From Capra hircus (lineage: Eukaryota > Chordata > Mammalia > Artiodactyla > Bovidae): DNA of 64,000 bases. Each line of letters begins with the position of its first letter. Within the stretch, counting starts at the first letter, position 1. The notes under the pieces were generated by a model, which made no database searches, was not told the DNA's origin, and worked only from the letters and a program-made list of their open reading frames with translations. Position numbers and translations under genes: made by a program. Location: contig NC_030816.1 of NCBI RefSeq assembly GCF_001704415.2, positions 80,788,713 through 80,852,712 on the forward strand, in the 5' to 3' direction. Positions 48,522 to 58,555 of this stretch are shown here, in pieces.

Positions 48522-48744
48522 TGCATTGTGCACGCAGTACATGCTCAGTTGTGTCCAAGTCTTTGTGACCCCATGGGCTGTAGTCCGCCAGGCTCCTCTG
48601 TCCATGGGATTATCCTGGCAACAATACTGGAGCAGATTGCCATTTCCTCCTCGAGGGGATCTTCCTGACCCAGAGATCATGTTCCCATCTCCATCGTCTC
48701 CTGCATTAGCAGGATTCTTATCACTGAGCCACCTGGGAAGCCCA
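48522..48744 (-). mobile_element. Bov-tA SINE, antisense, 9-bp TSD
   Basis: Runs from CAGTACATGCTCAGTTGTGT to GAGCCACCTGGGAAGCCC. The duplication TATATATTG lies at 48513-48521 and 48745-48753. The head contains small deletions. Confidence 0.93.
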
Positions 48745-48821
48745 TATATATTGCGACTTTTATTAAATATTTGAATTTACATACTCAATGTGATTATTTC
48801 AGTATTAATTGCTATGTAGTA

Positions 48822-48942
48822 TTTTCAGTTTAGTTGCTCAGTTGTGTTTGACTCTTTGTGACCCCATGGCCTGCAGCACGCCAGGCTTCCCTGTCCATCA
48901 CCAGCTCCCAGAGTGTGCTCAAACTCATGTTCATCGAGTTGG
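48822..48942 (-). mobile_element. BovB 3' tail, antisense
   Basis: TTTAGTTGCTCAGTTGTG, CTGCAGCACGCCAGGCTTCC, TCCATCACCAGCTCCCAGAG and AACTCATGTTCATCGAGTTG are the BovB 3' end in reverse. The TSD is not resolved. Confidence 0.9.
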
Positions 48943-49329
48943 TTAGAATTATGTAAACTGAAAATATGAAAACTCCCTGTTAAGCATCTCGGAATAGTTA
49001 TTCTTTTATTATCAAATAGGAAATTTACATCTAGGCGTAAGTAAAGCAGAAGTGGTTTGACATAAATACATTATAAAAAATGTGAAGTCAAAAGTTTGAC
49101 AAACTTTGGATACCTTCTTTGTCAGTAAGTGTATGTACGTATTTTAAAGATATACATACAATGAAATGCTCAAATCTTAAGTGTATGATTTGATGGGTTT
49201 TGACAAATAATGTACAACTTTGAACCTACCAGACCAGTTCAGGTACAGAATATTTTTGTTCCTTTCAGGAGTTTGCTCATCCCTCTTTCTAGCTAGTCCC
49301 TTTATCCCATAACCACTGTTGTGACTACT

Positions 49330-50008
49330 AACACTATAAATAAGTTTTTCCTGAAGTTGGACCCTTACCTTACACTGTGTATAGAAATTAACTCAAAATG
49401 GGTCAAACCTAAAAACATGAGAGCTAAAGCTATAAAATTCTTAGAAGAAAACATAGGGGAAAGCTTTATGACTTTAAATTTGGCAGTGATTTATTGGACA
49501 TGAAACCAAATGCACAGGAAACAAAAGAAAAGATAAATTGAAGTACATCAAAATTAAAAACTTCTGTGCATGAAAGCACACTATCATGAGAACAAAAAGG
49601 CAGCACTCAGAAGAGGTGAGACTATCTGGAAATCATGTATCATTTATGGGATTAATATCCAAAATATATTAAGTATTCCTACCACACAACAACAAAAAAA
49701 CTAACAACCCAATTTAAAAAATGGGTGAAAGTCTTGAATATAGTTTTCCATGAGAATAAACAAATAACTGATAAGCTTGGGAAGAATGCTTAGCATCACT
49801 AATCATTAGGGAAATGAAAAGCAAACCTGTAATGAGTGTGATACCACTTCACACCCATTACGATGGCTATTACAAAAACAAAAGAGCAGGTGTTGTCATG
49901 GATGTGGAGAAATTAGAACCCTTGTGCACTGCTGGCAGGAATTTTAAAATGGTATTCTGCTATACAAAACAGTATGACAATTTCTCAAAAAATTAAACAT
50001 AGAACTAC
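49330..50008 (+). mobile_element. L1 LINE ORF2 3' region, segment 1 of 5
   Basis: The frame at 49321-49503 reads KLDPYLTLCIEINSKWVKP and FLEENIGESFMTLNL, a hallmark of the L1 ORF2 C-terminal part. It then decays through GTGATACCACTTCACACCCA and ATTAGAACCCTTGTGCACTG. It ends where an antisense BovB is inserted. Inactive. Confidence 0.93.
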
Positions 50009-50368
50009 TATTGTTGTTGTTAGTGTTTAGTTGATAAGTTGTGTCCGACTCTTTGAGATCCCATGGACTGCAGCACACCAGGCTTCCCTGTCCTTTACCA
50101 TCTCCTGAAGTTTGTTCAGATTCATGCCAGTTGAATTGGTGATCCTGTCCAACCATTTTGTTCTATGTTGCCCTCTTTTCTTCCGCCCTCAATATTTCCC
50201 AGCCTCAGGGTCTTTGCAGTGAGTTGGCTCTTCATATCAGGTAGCCAAAGTATTGAGCTTTAGCTTCAGCAGCATTCCTTCCAATGGATATTTGAGGGTT
50301 GATTTCCTTTAGGATTGACTCATTTGATCTCCTTGAAGTCCACGAGACTCTCAAGAGTGTTTTCCAGT
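50009..50368 (-). mobile_element. BovB 3' fragment, antisense, inserted in L1
   Basis: From TTGATAAGTTGTGTCCGAC to TCCACGAGACTCTCAAGAGT. It splits the L1; a short ACTAC duplication is seen at about 50004-50008 and 50369-50373. About 360 bases of the 3' end. Confidence 0.88.
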
Positions 50369-50479
50369 ACTACAATACCAATCTAGCAATTCTACTTCTG
50401 GGCTGGGTAAAAGAAGTGAAAGTAAAAGCTTGAACAGATAAATTGTATGCCTATTTTCATAGCAGTACTATTCACAGTA
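50369..50479 (+). mobile_element. L1 LINE segment 2 of 5
   Basis: TCTAGCAATTCTACTTCTGG, then a run of AAGTGAAAG and TTTTCATAGCAGTACTATTC are the next L1 ORF2 positions in order after segment 1. Confidence 0.88.
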
Positions 50480-51039
50480 CTATTACTACTATAAGCAGTA
50501 CTTACAATGCTTATATTTATAAGCAATACTGTTCACAACCTAGACAGCATATTAAAAAGCAGAGACATTACTTTGCCAACAAAGGTCCGTTTAGTCAAAG
50601 CTATGATTTTTCCAGTAGTCATGTATGGATGTGAGAGTTGGACTTTAAATAAAGCTAGAGCACCAAGAATTGATGGTTTTGTACTGTGGTGTTGGAGAAG
50701 ACTCTTGAGACTCTCTTGGACTGCACGGAGATCCGACCAGTCTATCCTAAGGGAAATCAGTCTTGAATATTCATTGGAAAGGCTGATGCCGAAGCTGAAA
50801 CTCCAAAACTTTGGCCACCTGATGTGAAGAACTGACTCACTAGAAAAGACCCTGATGCTGGGAAAGATTGAAGGTGGGTGGAGAAGGGGACAACAGAGAA
50901 TGAGATGGTTGGATGGCATCACTGACTTGATGGACGTGAGTTTGAGTAAGCTCTGGGAGTTGGTGATGAACAGAGAAGCCTAATGTGCTGCAGTCCATGG
51001 GGTTGCAAAGAGTCGGACACTACTAAGCAACTGAACTGA
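50480..51039 (+). mobile_element. BovB 3' fragment with 13-bp TSD, inserted in L1
   Basis: A perfect duplication ACTATTCACAGTA flanks it at 50467-50479 and 51040-51052. The recognisable BovB begins near 50537 (ACCTAGACAGCATATTAAAA). The first 57 bases are reiterated target-like DNA. Frame 50507-50827 encodes part of the C-terminal polymerase domain (MYGCESWTLNKA, WCWRRLLRLSW). The YADD segment is absent. Confidence 0.94.
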
Positions 51040-51104
51040 ACTATTCACAGTAATCAAAAGATAGAACAACCCTTCTAGTATTGAACCCTTTTATTTTATC
51101 CTTG
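51040..51104 (+). mobile_element. L1 LINE segment 3 of 5
   Basis: ACTATTCACAGTAATCAAAA continues the L1 consensus (cf. TTATTCACAATAGCCAAAAG). It is followed by a short diverged stretch before the SINE. Confidence 0.8.
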
Positions 51105-51311
51105 AGGCTTCCCTAGTGGCTCGGATGGTAAAGAATCTGCCTGCAATGCAGGAGACCTAGGTTCGATCCCTGCATCTGGAAGATCCCCTGGAGAAGGGAA
51201 TGGCAACCCACTCCAGTATTCTTGCTTGGAGAATCCCAGGGGCAGAGGTCCCTGGCGGGCTGTAGTCCATGGGGTCGCAAAGAGTCAGAGATGACTGAGC
51301 GACTAACACAG
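51105..51311 (+). mobile_element. Bov-tA SINE, full-length, inserted in L1
   Basis: Head CTTCCCTAGTGGCTCGGATG with an intact B box GGTTCGATCCC, then GAAGATCCCCTGGAGAAGGG, body GGCAACCCACTCCAGTATTC and end GACTGAGCGACTAACACAG. No TSD is obvious. Confidence 0.95.
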
Positions 51312-51426
51312 TGTCCATGATGGATGACGTGATAAACAAAATACTGTTTGCATTTAAAAATGGAATATTTTTTAACCTTAAAAAGGAATGAAATTCTGAT
51401 ACATGCTATAACATAGGTGAACCTTG
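51312..51426 (+). mobile_element. L1 LINE segment 4 of 5
   Basis: TGTCCATGATGGATGACG, GTGATAAACAAAATACTG and GGTGAACCTTGAAAGTG follow the L1 consensus into the 3' end of ORF2. Confidence 0.82.
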
Positions 51427-51640
51427 AAAGTGAAAGTGCTAGTCACTCAGTAGTATCCAACTCTGTGACCTCAGTGGACTGTAGCCTGCCAGGCTTCTCT
51501 GTTCATGGGATTTTCCAAGTAAGACTATTGGAGTGGGCAGCCATTATCTCCTCTGGGGCATTTCCTGACCCAGGGATCAAACCCAGGTCTTCTGCATTGC
51601 AGGCAGATTCTTTACTGTTTGAACCACTAGAGAAGCCCAA
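51427..51640 (-). mobile_element. Bov-tA SINE, antisense, inserted in L1
   Basis: Body AAAGTGCTAGTCACTCAGTA and GACTGTAGCCTGCCAGGCTT, head CCCAGGGATCAAACCCAGG to GAACCACTAGAGAAGCCC. The B box is partly degraded. Confidence 0.93.
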
Positions 51641-51770
51641 GTGGAGTTACCGTTTAATGGAAATAGAATTTCATTTTGGGATGGCGAAGTTCTGGAGATG
51701 GATAGTTGTGATGGTTGCACAATGGTGTAAATCTACCTGATGCCTCTAAAATGTGCGCTTTATGATTAGA
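51641..51770 (+). mobile_element. L1 LINE segment 5 of 5 (3' UTR)
   Basis: GGAGTTACCGTTTAATGGAA, GTTCTGGAGATGGATAGTTG and GATGGTTGCACAATGGTG are the L1M 3' UTR in order. The element ends without a recognisable A tail. Confidence 0.82.
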
Positions 51771-52285
51771 ATTCCATGTATGACTATAGCAAAATCTATT
51801 TTTCTGATGTACCTACTGTGCTGGAATTAGATTATGTCTTCTTTCTGGCACTTGTAAATAGTGTCCAATGTAATATCCTTATTGGGACACATGGGAGTGT
51901 TTCATGGGGATGTATTTACAAAGTGAATTGCTAGGTCTTAGGGAAGTGCACCTTGAAACTTACTGGGGTGACCCTTTTATCAAACTTCTTTAGGAAGGAA
52001 GAGGATGAGAATATAAACCTTATTATTTCTTCAATTTTGAAGGATGAACAGAGTTCAGGGTAAAAAGTAAAATGAAAAATGGAGCCTGGAATTCTGCACA
52101 TTTAACATGATACAGAGATTTGAAAGTTATTAATCATATCCTTTATCAGAGTAGTTTCCTAAAACAAATACTTACAGTAAATGAATGATTTTTAGCTATA
52201 CTTTCCCTCTCTAATACTATTTGGAAGCATTCACATTTCTTTGAAAATTAGGATAACTTTTTTTGTTACTGTGTATGCACACATT
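51771..52285. other. Intronic sequence, no recognised element
   Basis: No repeat consensus or exon supported. Confidence 0.4.
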
Positions 52286-52406
52286 GCTGGAAAAGGAAAT
52301 GACAACCCACTCCAATATTCTTGACTGGAAAATCCCATAGACAGAGGAGCCTGGTGGGCTGCAGTCCACAGGATTGCAAAGAGTCAGGCACAACTGAGCA
52401 TGCATG
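52286..52406 (+). mobile_element. Bov-tA SINE body only
   Basis: GGAAAAGGAAATGACAACCC to GGCACAACTGAGCATGC. The tRNA head is missing. Confidence 0.9.
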
Positions 52407-52578
52407 ATCGCGTACTCATGTTCCACTTCAAAATCCTCTTTATTTAGAAATGAGAGAAATTTTTGTTTTTCTTATCTTTAAATAACAAATAGACATCATA
52501 GGCATTTTCTGGAGATTTCCTTTTGGTTTCGTTTAGTGATAAATATCCAGTACATTTCCTGGGTGGTGATGCCATACT

Positions 52579-52853
52579 TGGAGAAGGCAATGGCACCCTA
52601 CTCCAGTACTCTTGCCTGGAGAATCCCATGGACGGAGTAGCCTGGTAGGCTGCAGTCCATGGGGTCGCAAAGAGTCGGACACGACTGAGCAACTTCACTT
52701 TCACTTTTCACTTTCCTGCATTGGAGAAGGAAATGGCAACCCACTCCAGTATTTTTGCCTGGAGAATCCCAGGGATGGGGGAACCTGGTGGGCTGCCGTC
52801 TACGGGGTCACACAGCGTCGGACACGACTGAAGCGACTTAGCAGCAGCAGCAG
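52579..52853 (+). mobile_element. BOV-A2 SINE, full-length, little diverged
   Basis: Both monomers are complete, with the GCAACTTCACTTTCACTTTT linker and a CAGCAGCAGCAG end. The TSD is TGCCATACT at 52570-52578 and TGCTATACT at 52854-52862 (8 of 9). Among the youngest-looking SINEs in the window. Confidence 0.96.
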
Positions 52854-53039
52854 TGCTATACTGGTAATGGTCAAGGCTACTCCGCTGCTGTCAGTATGAG
52901 GTTTGGGGTGTTTGTCTGTTAGATTAGGTTGAGCATATGTGTATCAAAGGCTTGGATGGTACAAGTGATTGCGGTTTTACAGTGTTTTCCATCCTTAGTT
53001 TAAAATTTTATGTAATATTAACTTTATTTAATAATCCAT

Positions 53040-53290
53040 TGAACGACATTCATTTATTCATCCAACAACCCTTTATTGAGTGGCAGGCCCTCTTCCAGGA
53101 GGCATGCCACGGATATAGGAGTGTGTAGTTAAGTGATGAAGACAAACAGTAGAAACAGAAACACGTCAAAGGTCAACTGACTAAATCTAATAATCTCCCC
53201 TCTGGTAAAATAGAATCAGAAATGGCATGAGAATGATGGTGGTTTAGGCAGGTCAGGGAAGGAATGGCATCTGAGACAGAAGTGCTTTGT
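53040..53290 (-). repeat. L2 LINE 3' end, antisense
   Basis: ACATTCATTTATTCATCC, AACAACCCTTTATTGAGTGG, CAGGCCCTCTTCCAGGAG and AGGAATGGCATCTGAGACAG follow the antisense L2 3' end. Confidence 0.7.
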
Positions 53291-53375
53291 ATCCTCAATT
53301 TTCAGTACGCAGTTCCTGAAACTCAGTAACTCTTGGTTAAATTTCACTTAAATCCAACAGTTCGGTAATCTTCAT

Positions 53376-54074
53376 TGTTGTTAAGTTGCTAAGTCGTATC
53401 TAACTCGTTTCAACCCCATGGACTGCAGCACGCCAGACTTCCCTGTCCTTCGTTATCTCCCAGAATTTGTTCAAACTCATGCCATTGAGTCAGTGATACC
53501 ATCCAACCATCTCATCCTCTGTCATCCCCTTCTCTGCCTGTTGTCAACCTTTCCCAGCATCAGCGTCCTTTCCAGTGAGTTGGCTCTTCGTATCAGGTGG
53601 CCAAACTATTGGATCTTCACCTTCAGTATCAGTCCTTCCAAAGAATGTTCAGGGTTGATTTCCTTTAGCATTGACTAGTTAGATCTCCTTACAGTCCAGG
53701 GGACTCTCAAGAGTCTTCTCCAGCGCCACAGTTTGAAAGCATCAATTCTTTGGCACTCGGAGTTCTTTATGGTTCGGCTCTCACATCCATACATCACTAT
53801 TGGAAAAACCATCACTTTGACTAGACAGACCTATGTTGCCAAAGTGATGTCTTGCTTTTTAATACACTGTCCAGGTTTGTCAGAGCTTTCCTTCCAAGGA
53901 GAAAGCATGTTTTAGTTTCATGGCTGCAGTCATTGTCCACAGTGATTTTGGAGCCCAAGAAAATAAAATCTGTCACTGCTTTCAGTATTTCCCATCTGTT
54001 TGCGATGAAGTGATGGGACTGGACACCATGATCTTAGGTTTTTCAATGTTGAGCTTTAAGCCAGCTTTTTCATG
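53376..54074 (-). mobile_element. BovB 3' fragment, antisense (0.7 kb)
   Basis: TTGTTGTTAAGTTGCTAAG to AAGCCAGCTTTTTCATGAAG. It covers the C-terminal polymerase domain and 3' end. Frames are broken on the minus strand. The TSD is unresolved. Confidence 0.93.
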
Positions 54075-54388
54075 AAGTAAGAGATAAATAAAGACTCACA
54101 GTAGCCAAAATTGATTTCACAAAACTTGAGACAGTAAAATGTACTTCCCTCATGCACTGGTCCTTCAGGCCTTCATGACAGTGTAGTATAGTAGGTTTCT
54201 CTGTCCTCGGCAGAGTCTGTTAAAGATGTAGGTCAGAGTGACAAGCAGTGGCTGAATGCCTTGATGGCATGTGAGAAGCCAGCAGTGTGGGGCCAGAGTT
54301 ATTCTGAGCTTTGGTCAGACAACTTTTGGAGTTGGCTCTGGGGCATCCATTGTCTTAACATCTCCGTTCTTCAATTTATTTCTTAATA

Positions 54389-55785
54389 ATGAAAACTCAG
54401 CAGTGGCCACGGGACTGGAAAAGGTCAGTTTACATTCCAATCCCAAAGAAAGGCAATGCCACAGAATGCTCAAACTACTGCACAGTTGCACTCATCTCAC
54501 ATGCTAGTAAAGTTATGCTCAAAATTCTCCAAGCCAGGCTTCAGCAATATGTGAACCGTGAACTTCCAGATGTTCAAGCTGATTTTAGAAAAGGCAGAGG
54601 AACCAGAGATCAAATTGCCAACATCCGCTGGATCATGGAAGAAGCAAGAGAGTTCCAGAAAAACATCTATTTCTGCTTTATTGACTATGCCAAAGCCTTT
54701 TGACTGTGTGGATCACAATAAACTGTGGAAAATTCTGAAAGAGATGGGAATACCAGACCACCTGACCTGCCTCTTGAGAAACCTATATGCAGGTCAGGAA
54801 GCAACAGTTAGAACTGGACATGGAACAACAGACTGGTTCCAAATAGGAAGAGGAGTACGCCAAGGCTGTATATTATCACCCTGCTTATTTAAATTATATG
54901 CAGAGAACATCATGAGAAATGCTGGGCTGGAGGAAGCACAAGCTGGAATCAAGATTGCTGGGAGAAATATCAATAAGCTCAGCTATGCAGATGACACCAC
55001 CCTTATGGCAGAAAGTGAAGAGGAACTAAAAAAGCCTCTTGATGAAAGTGAAAGTGGAGAGTGAACAAGTTGGTTTAAAGCTCAATATTCAGAAAACAAA
55101 GATCATGGCATCTGGTCCCGTCACTTCATTAGAAATAGATGGGGAAGCAGTGGAAACAGTGTCAGACTTTATTTTTTTGGGCTCCAAAATCAATGCAGAT
55201 GGTGACCGCAGCCTTGAAATTAAAAGACGCTTACTCCTTGGAAGGAAAGTTATGACCAGCCTAGATAGCATATTCAAAAGCTGAGACATTACTTTGCCAA
55301 CAAAGGTCCGTCTGGTCAAGGCTATGGTTTTTCCAGTGGTCATGTATGGATGTGAAAGTTGGACTATGAAGAAGGCAGAGCACCGAAGAATTGATGCTTT
55401 TGAAGTGTGATGTTGGAGAAGACTCTTGAGGGTCCCTTGGACTGCAAGGAGATCCAGCCAGTCCATTCTGAAGGAGATCAGCCCTGGGATTTCTTTGGAA
55501 GGACTGATGCTAAAGCTGAAACTCCAGGACTTTGGCCACCTCATGCGAAGAGTTGAGTCATTGGAAAAGACTCTGATGCTGGGAGGGATTAGGGGCAGGA
55601 GGAGAAGGGGACGACAGAGGATGAGATGGCTGGATGGCATCACGGACTCAATGGATGTGAGTCAGAGTGGACTTTGGGAGTTGGTGATGGACAGGGAGGC
55701 CTGGTGTGCTGTGATTCATGGGGTTGCAAAGAGTCAGACACGACTGAGCAGCGGAACTGAACTGAATAATGATTGTTTGGTTTAA
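54389..55785 (+). pseudogene. BovB reverse transcriptase pseudogene
   Basis: Frame 54389-54703 holds the fingers and motif A (FCFIDYAKAF). It is cut by a T4 run at 54698-54701, where the sister copy at 62.5 kb has T3. Frame 54558-55064 continues past DCVDHNKLW and RQGCILSPCLF to YADDTTLM. It is cut by an A6 run at 55028-55033, then frames 55039-55284 and 55426-55785 encode the C-terminal domain. The catalytic aspartates survive. The endonuclease is absent because of 5' truncation. Confidence 0.88.
54393..55764 (+). mobile_element. BovB LINE, 1.37-kb 5'-truncated copy, 8-bp TSD
   Basis: AATAATGA lies at 54385-54392 and 55765-55772. The element holds the reverse transcriptase from the GNATE.SNY block to the 3' end (CAGCGGAACTGAACTG). 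Motif A (IDYAKAF) and YADD (54984-54995) are present, but frame breaks separate them and follow them. Confidence 0.95.
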
Positions 55786-57708
55786 AATGTCAGAAAAGCA
55801 TCTAATAGATTTTTGAAAGACCTACATCTAAATTGATTTAAAGCAAAAACATTATTGAGTATTAAAAAATTAAGACAGTAGTTCCTGACAATTGAGGTAT
55901 TATGTTTAGAAATTGGTTTTTAAAGGTAACGGTTAATAATTAGTATTTAGAGATAGCTCTACAACTTATAGTTTAATGAATAATAATAGAATATGTGTGG
56001 AATTCCAGGTAGAATTATAATATTGCTGGTTATAATATTAATGGTAATCAATAGAAGAGGGAGCCCCATTTTGCAAATGGAGATGTAAGACAGATATTAT
56101 TGTGTGATTGATAATATTCACACAACTAAGGTATAGGGCGACTTGGATTTAGGTTTCATAAATTTCTAATACAGAAATTCTGTAGGTAAATGAGCATTTT
56201 AGTTGTCTCTCTTAGGTTGTGGCTCGCATGCAGGGACAGTGGGCCACATGCAGTTGCTTGGCTCTAGGCCCCAGGTCTTATAGCCCACCAGTACCCTTTA
56301 ACAAGTTATCCAGGCTCTCAGAGGGTTAGATACCAGTCAGTCAGTACCACATAATGAGACAGTGTATCTAAAAGGAAAACAAGTAGATTTTTAATGGAGG
56401 AAAAGAGCAACAACATCTCCCAGGCAGGTGCTTTTGATGGTTTTCCCCCTGACGTTTATTGGAATCAGCAGATTGTTGCTACGGATCCTTTGGGAATTGC
56501 TTACATCCCCACCCATTCTACCTGCCTCACCTGCACCTGCCTTGCTTCCATGCTTTTCAGAGTTGGGATAGGTGGTTAAAGAATGTAGTAAGCTCATGGC
56601 TGCTCATAGTGTTAGGAGACTCCTGCAGTATGTCCTCTCTTTGTCTTGCTTAGAAAATAGAGGACCCCCAGCCCCTGCCCTGAAATAATACTTCCATATT
56701 GTGTGTAAGGGTTTCTGTAAACCAGAAAGTCAACATATTAAAGTGCAATTCATAGGGGAGTTGCTGGCTGTGTTGACTGAGCTTTACAGTCATTTTAACA
56801 CTGGCAAAGTGTTACCCTAACTGCTTCAAATCAAACTGCAAAGATGCTCGTGTGAAATATAGTATTAGATATCAAATCAAACATATGGGTGTTGAACGAA
56901 AGGATATGTGTTGTGGTAGTATATGGTATTCTAGCATGTGGAGTTGTATTTTATGGAAATTCTTTGGCTTGGCTTATGGCAGGGACATACATTCATTATG
57001 AGACATCAAGCTGTAAAATAAATAAAAGCAAAGAATTCAACTGTGCTGTTGAATGGTTTTCAATACAAACTTGTCTGTTCTAGTAACTTAGGATCTGTGT
57101 GATGAGAAGCATTTGTAAGTCGTTGTGGCCAAATGTTTTGTCATCATTGCTAGAAGTTTGAAAATAATCTAGATCAGGTCAAAAGGTGTATGAACTTTAT
57201 TATTGCAATTTTTTCTTTTTACTTCATAGTACATGTTAAAAATTACTGTGCTAATTGGTCTTAGAGGCAAAGTGTTTAATGTATTCCTTACTCTTTTTCC
57301 CTCTCATTCAATATTCTGTAGTCAATTTGTTTTTTAAGTGTATATCTGGAACTGATGACTTAATTCTTAGAAGTATATAGGCTTATGAGGTTGAAGTTCT
57401 TGGATTTCTCAAATGAACTATATTGTGGTATTAACAGTGGCTTCACTATTCTCGTCTCAGGAGTGCTTTTTGCCTTTTTGATACCTTGTTTTTCTTTTCC
57501 TCTCCTATTCTTTCTCTCAGTTAGGGAAAAAAATGTGTCGATAGATTTCTGATTTGATAGAACATCAGAAAATATCATCAATGGTGTATTTATTGCATGA
57601 GGAAGAACTTTTCTTTGAACAGTTTCAATATTTTTTAGATTCATGTAACTAGAAATGGAGAAGAACCATTTTAGGTCATTCTGTCCATATCTTGGGTATT
57701 TCCAGCTG
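55773..57708. other. Intronic sequence, no recognised element
   Basis: AT-rich. Frames at 56391-56653 are short and unmatched. Confidence 0.4.
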
Positions 57709-57892
57709 AGTGCTTCCCTGGTAGCTCAGATGGAAAAGAATTATTCCATCCTTGGGTAGGGAAGATCCCCTGGAGAAGGGAATTGCAACCCACTCCAGTA
57801 TTCTTGCCTGGAAAACTCCATGGACATAGGAGCCTGGAGGTCTATAGTCCATGGGGTCACAAAGAGTCGGATACAACTGAGTAACTAACACT
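57709..57892 (+). mobile_element. Bov-tA SINE with internal deletion in the head
   Basis: CTTCCCTGGTAGCTCAGATG is followed directly by GAATTATTCCATCCTTGGG, so the central head including the normal B box is missing. The body (GCAACCCACTCCAGTATTC to GATACAACTGAGTAACTAAC) is complete. The internal Pol III promoter is therefore broken. It lies about 660 bp upstream of the ARID1B exon. Confidence 0.92.
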
Positions 57893-58520
57893 TTGACACT
57901 TTACATCATTGACTGTTTATCAGCTAGGAAAATACTATTCTTATATAGCTATGAATATCTTTCTCATATTGATAGTTACGTTGTTTGATATACATAGTAT
58001 CGTTTTCTAAATAGTTTCATTTTATTGTAAAGCAGTGTTGCTTCTTTTTAGCAAAAATAGTAAATGGAATTGCTAATATAACTGGTATTTGCTAAAATGT
58101 AATTGAGGCATTCTGACCTTCGTTGAAACAAATGTGTACCCAAATCACAAGCATCCTACAAAATATTAGTAAGGGATCTTGAACTGGAGTTCATTTTCCT
58201 TTGTGTATTGCATAAGAATGGATTAATATAATCTTTCTCTGACTTTCTTGGCAGAAGCAATTTTTTTGATGTCAGTATTCGGAGCTTTTTACCCCCTCTG
58301 GATTTTTGTGAAATTATCAGTATTTGATATCTGATAAAGTATTTTTTAAAGCAGAGTTAAATTATCTTTTGTCTTCATTGATAGTATGTGAGGAGAAGGC
58401 AGTAGGCTGATTAATCTAATGGAGAGAATGTTAAAAATTTGAATTCAGTTGCTTAGCAAAGAACCCACTTCACATTGCTGAATCGAAACCATATTTGATT
58501 TTATTGAATTGCATGTTTAG
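57893..58520. other. Intronic sequence upstream of the exon, no recognised element
   Basis: AT-rich sequence leading to the branch-point area. Possible deeply conserved flanking intron cannot be judged by eye. Confidence 0.45.
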
Positions 58521-58555
58521 ACTTTCTCTCACTTGCCTGTCTTGACTCTTGACAG
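58521..58555 (+). promoter_or_regulatory. ARID1B: 3' splice site of the ARID1B exon
   Basis: A pyrimidine-rich tract (ACTTTCTCTCACTTGCCTGT and onward) leads to CTTGACAG at the exon boundary. There is no other AG in the last 15 bases, so the acceptor is unambiguous. Branch point candidates lie just upstream in the TTATTGAATT stretch; the exact base cannot be fixed by eye. Confidence 0.85.

Larger units (their letters stand above)
1..58555 (+). other. ARID1B: ARID1B intron upstream of the exon (partial, at least 58.5 kb)
   Basis: No second ARID1B exon could be found in this span. Its open frames are short and lie in SINE, BovB, L1 or low-complexity DNA, or in the CpG block. Long first-half introns are known for ARID1B. 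The extent beyond the window start is unknown. Individual repeats and unexplained segments are listed separately. Confidence 0.8.
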
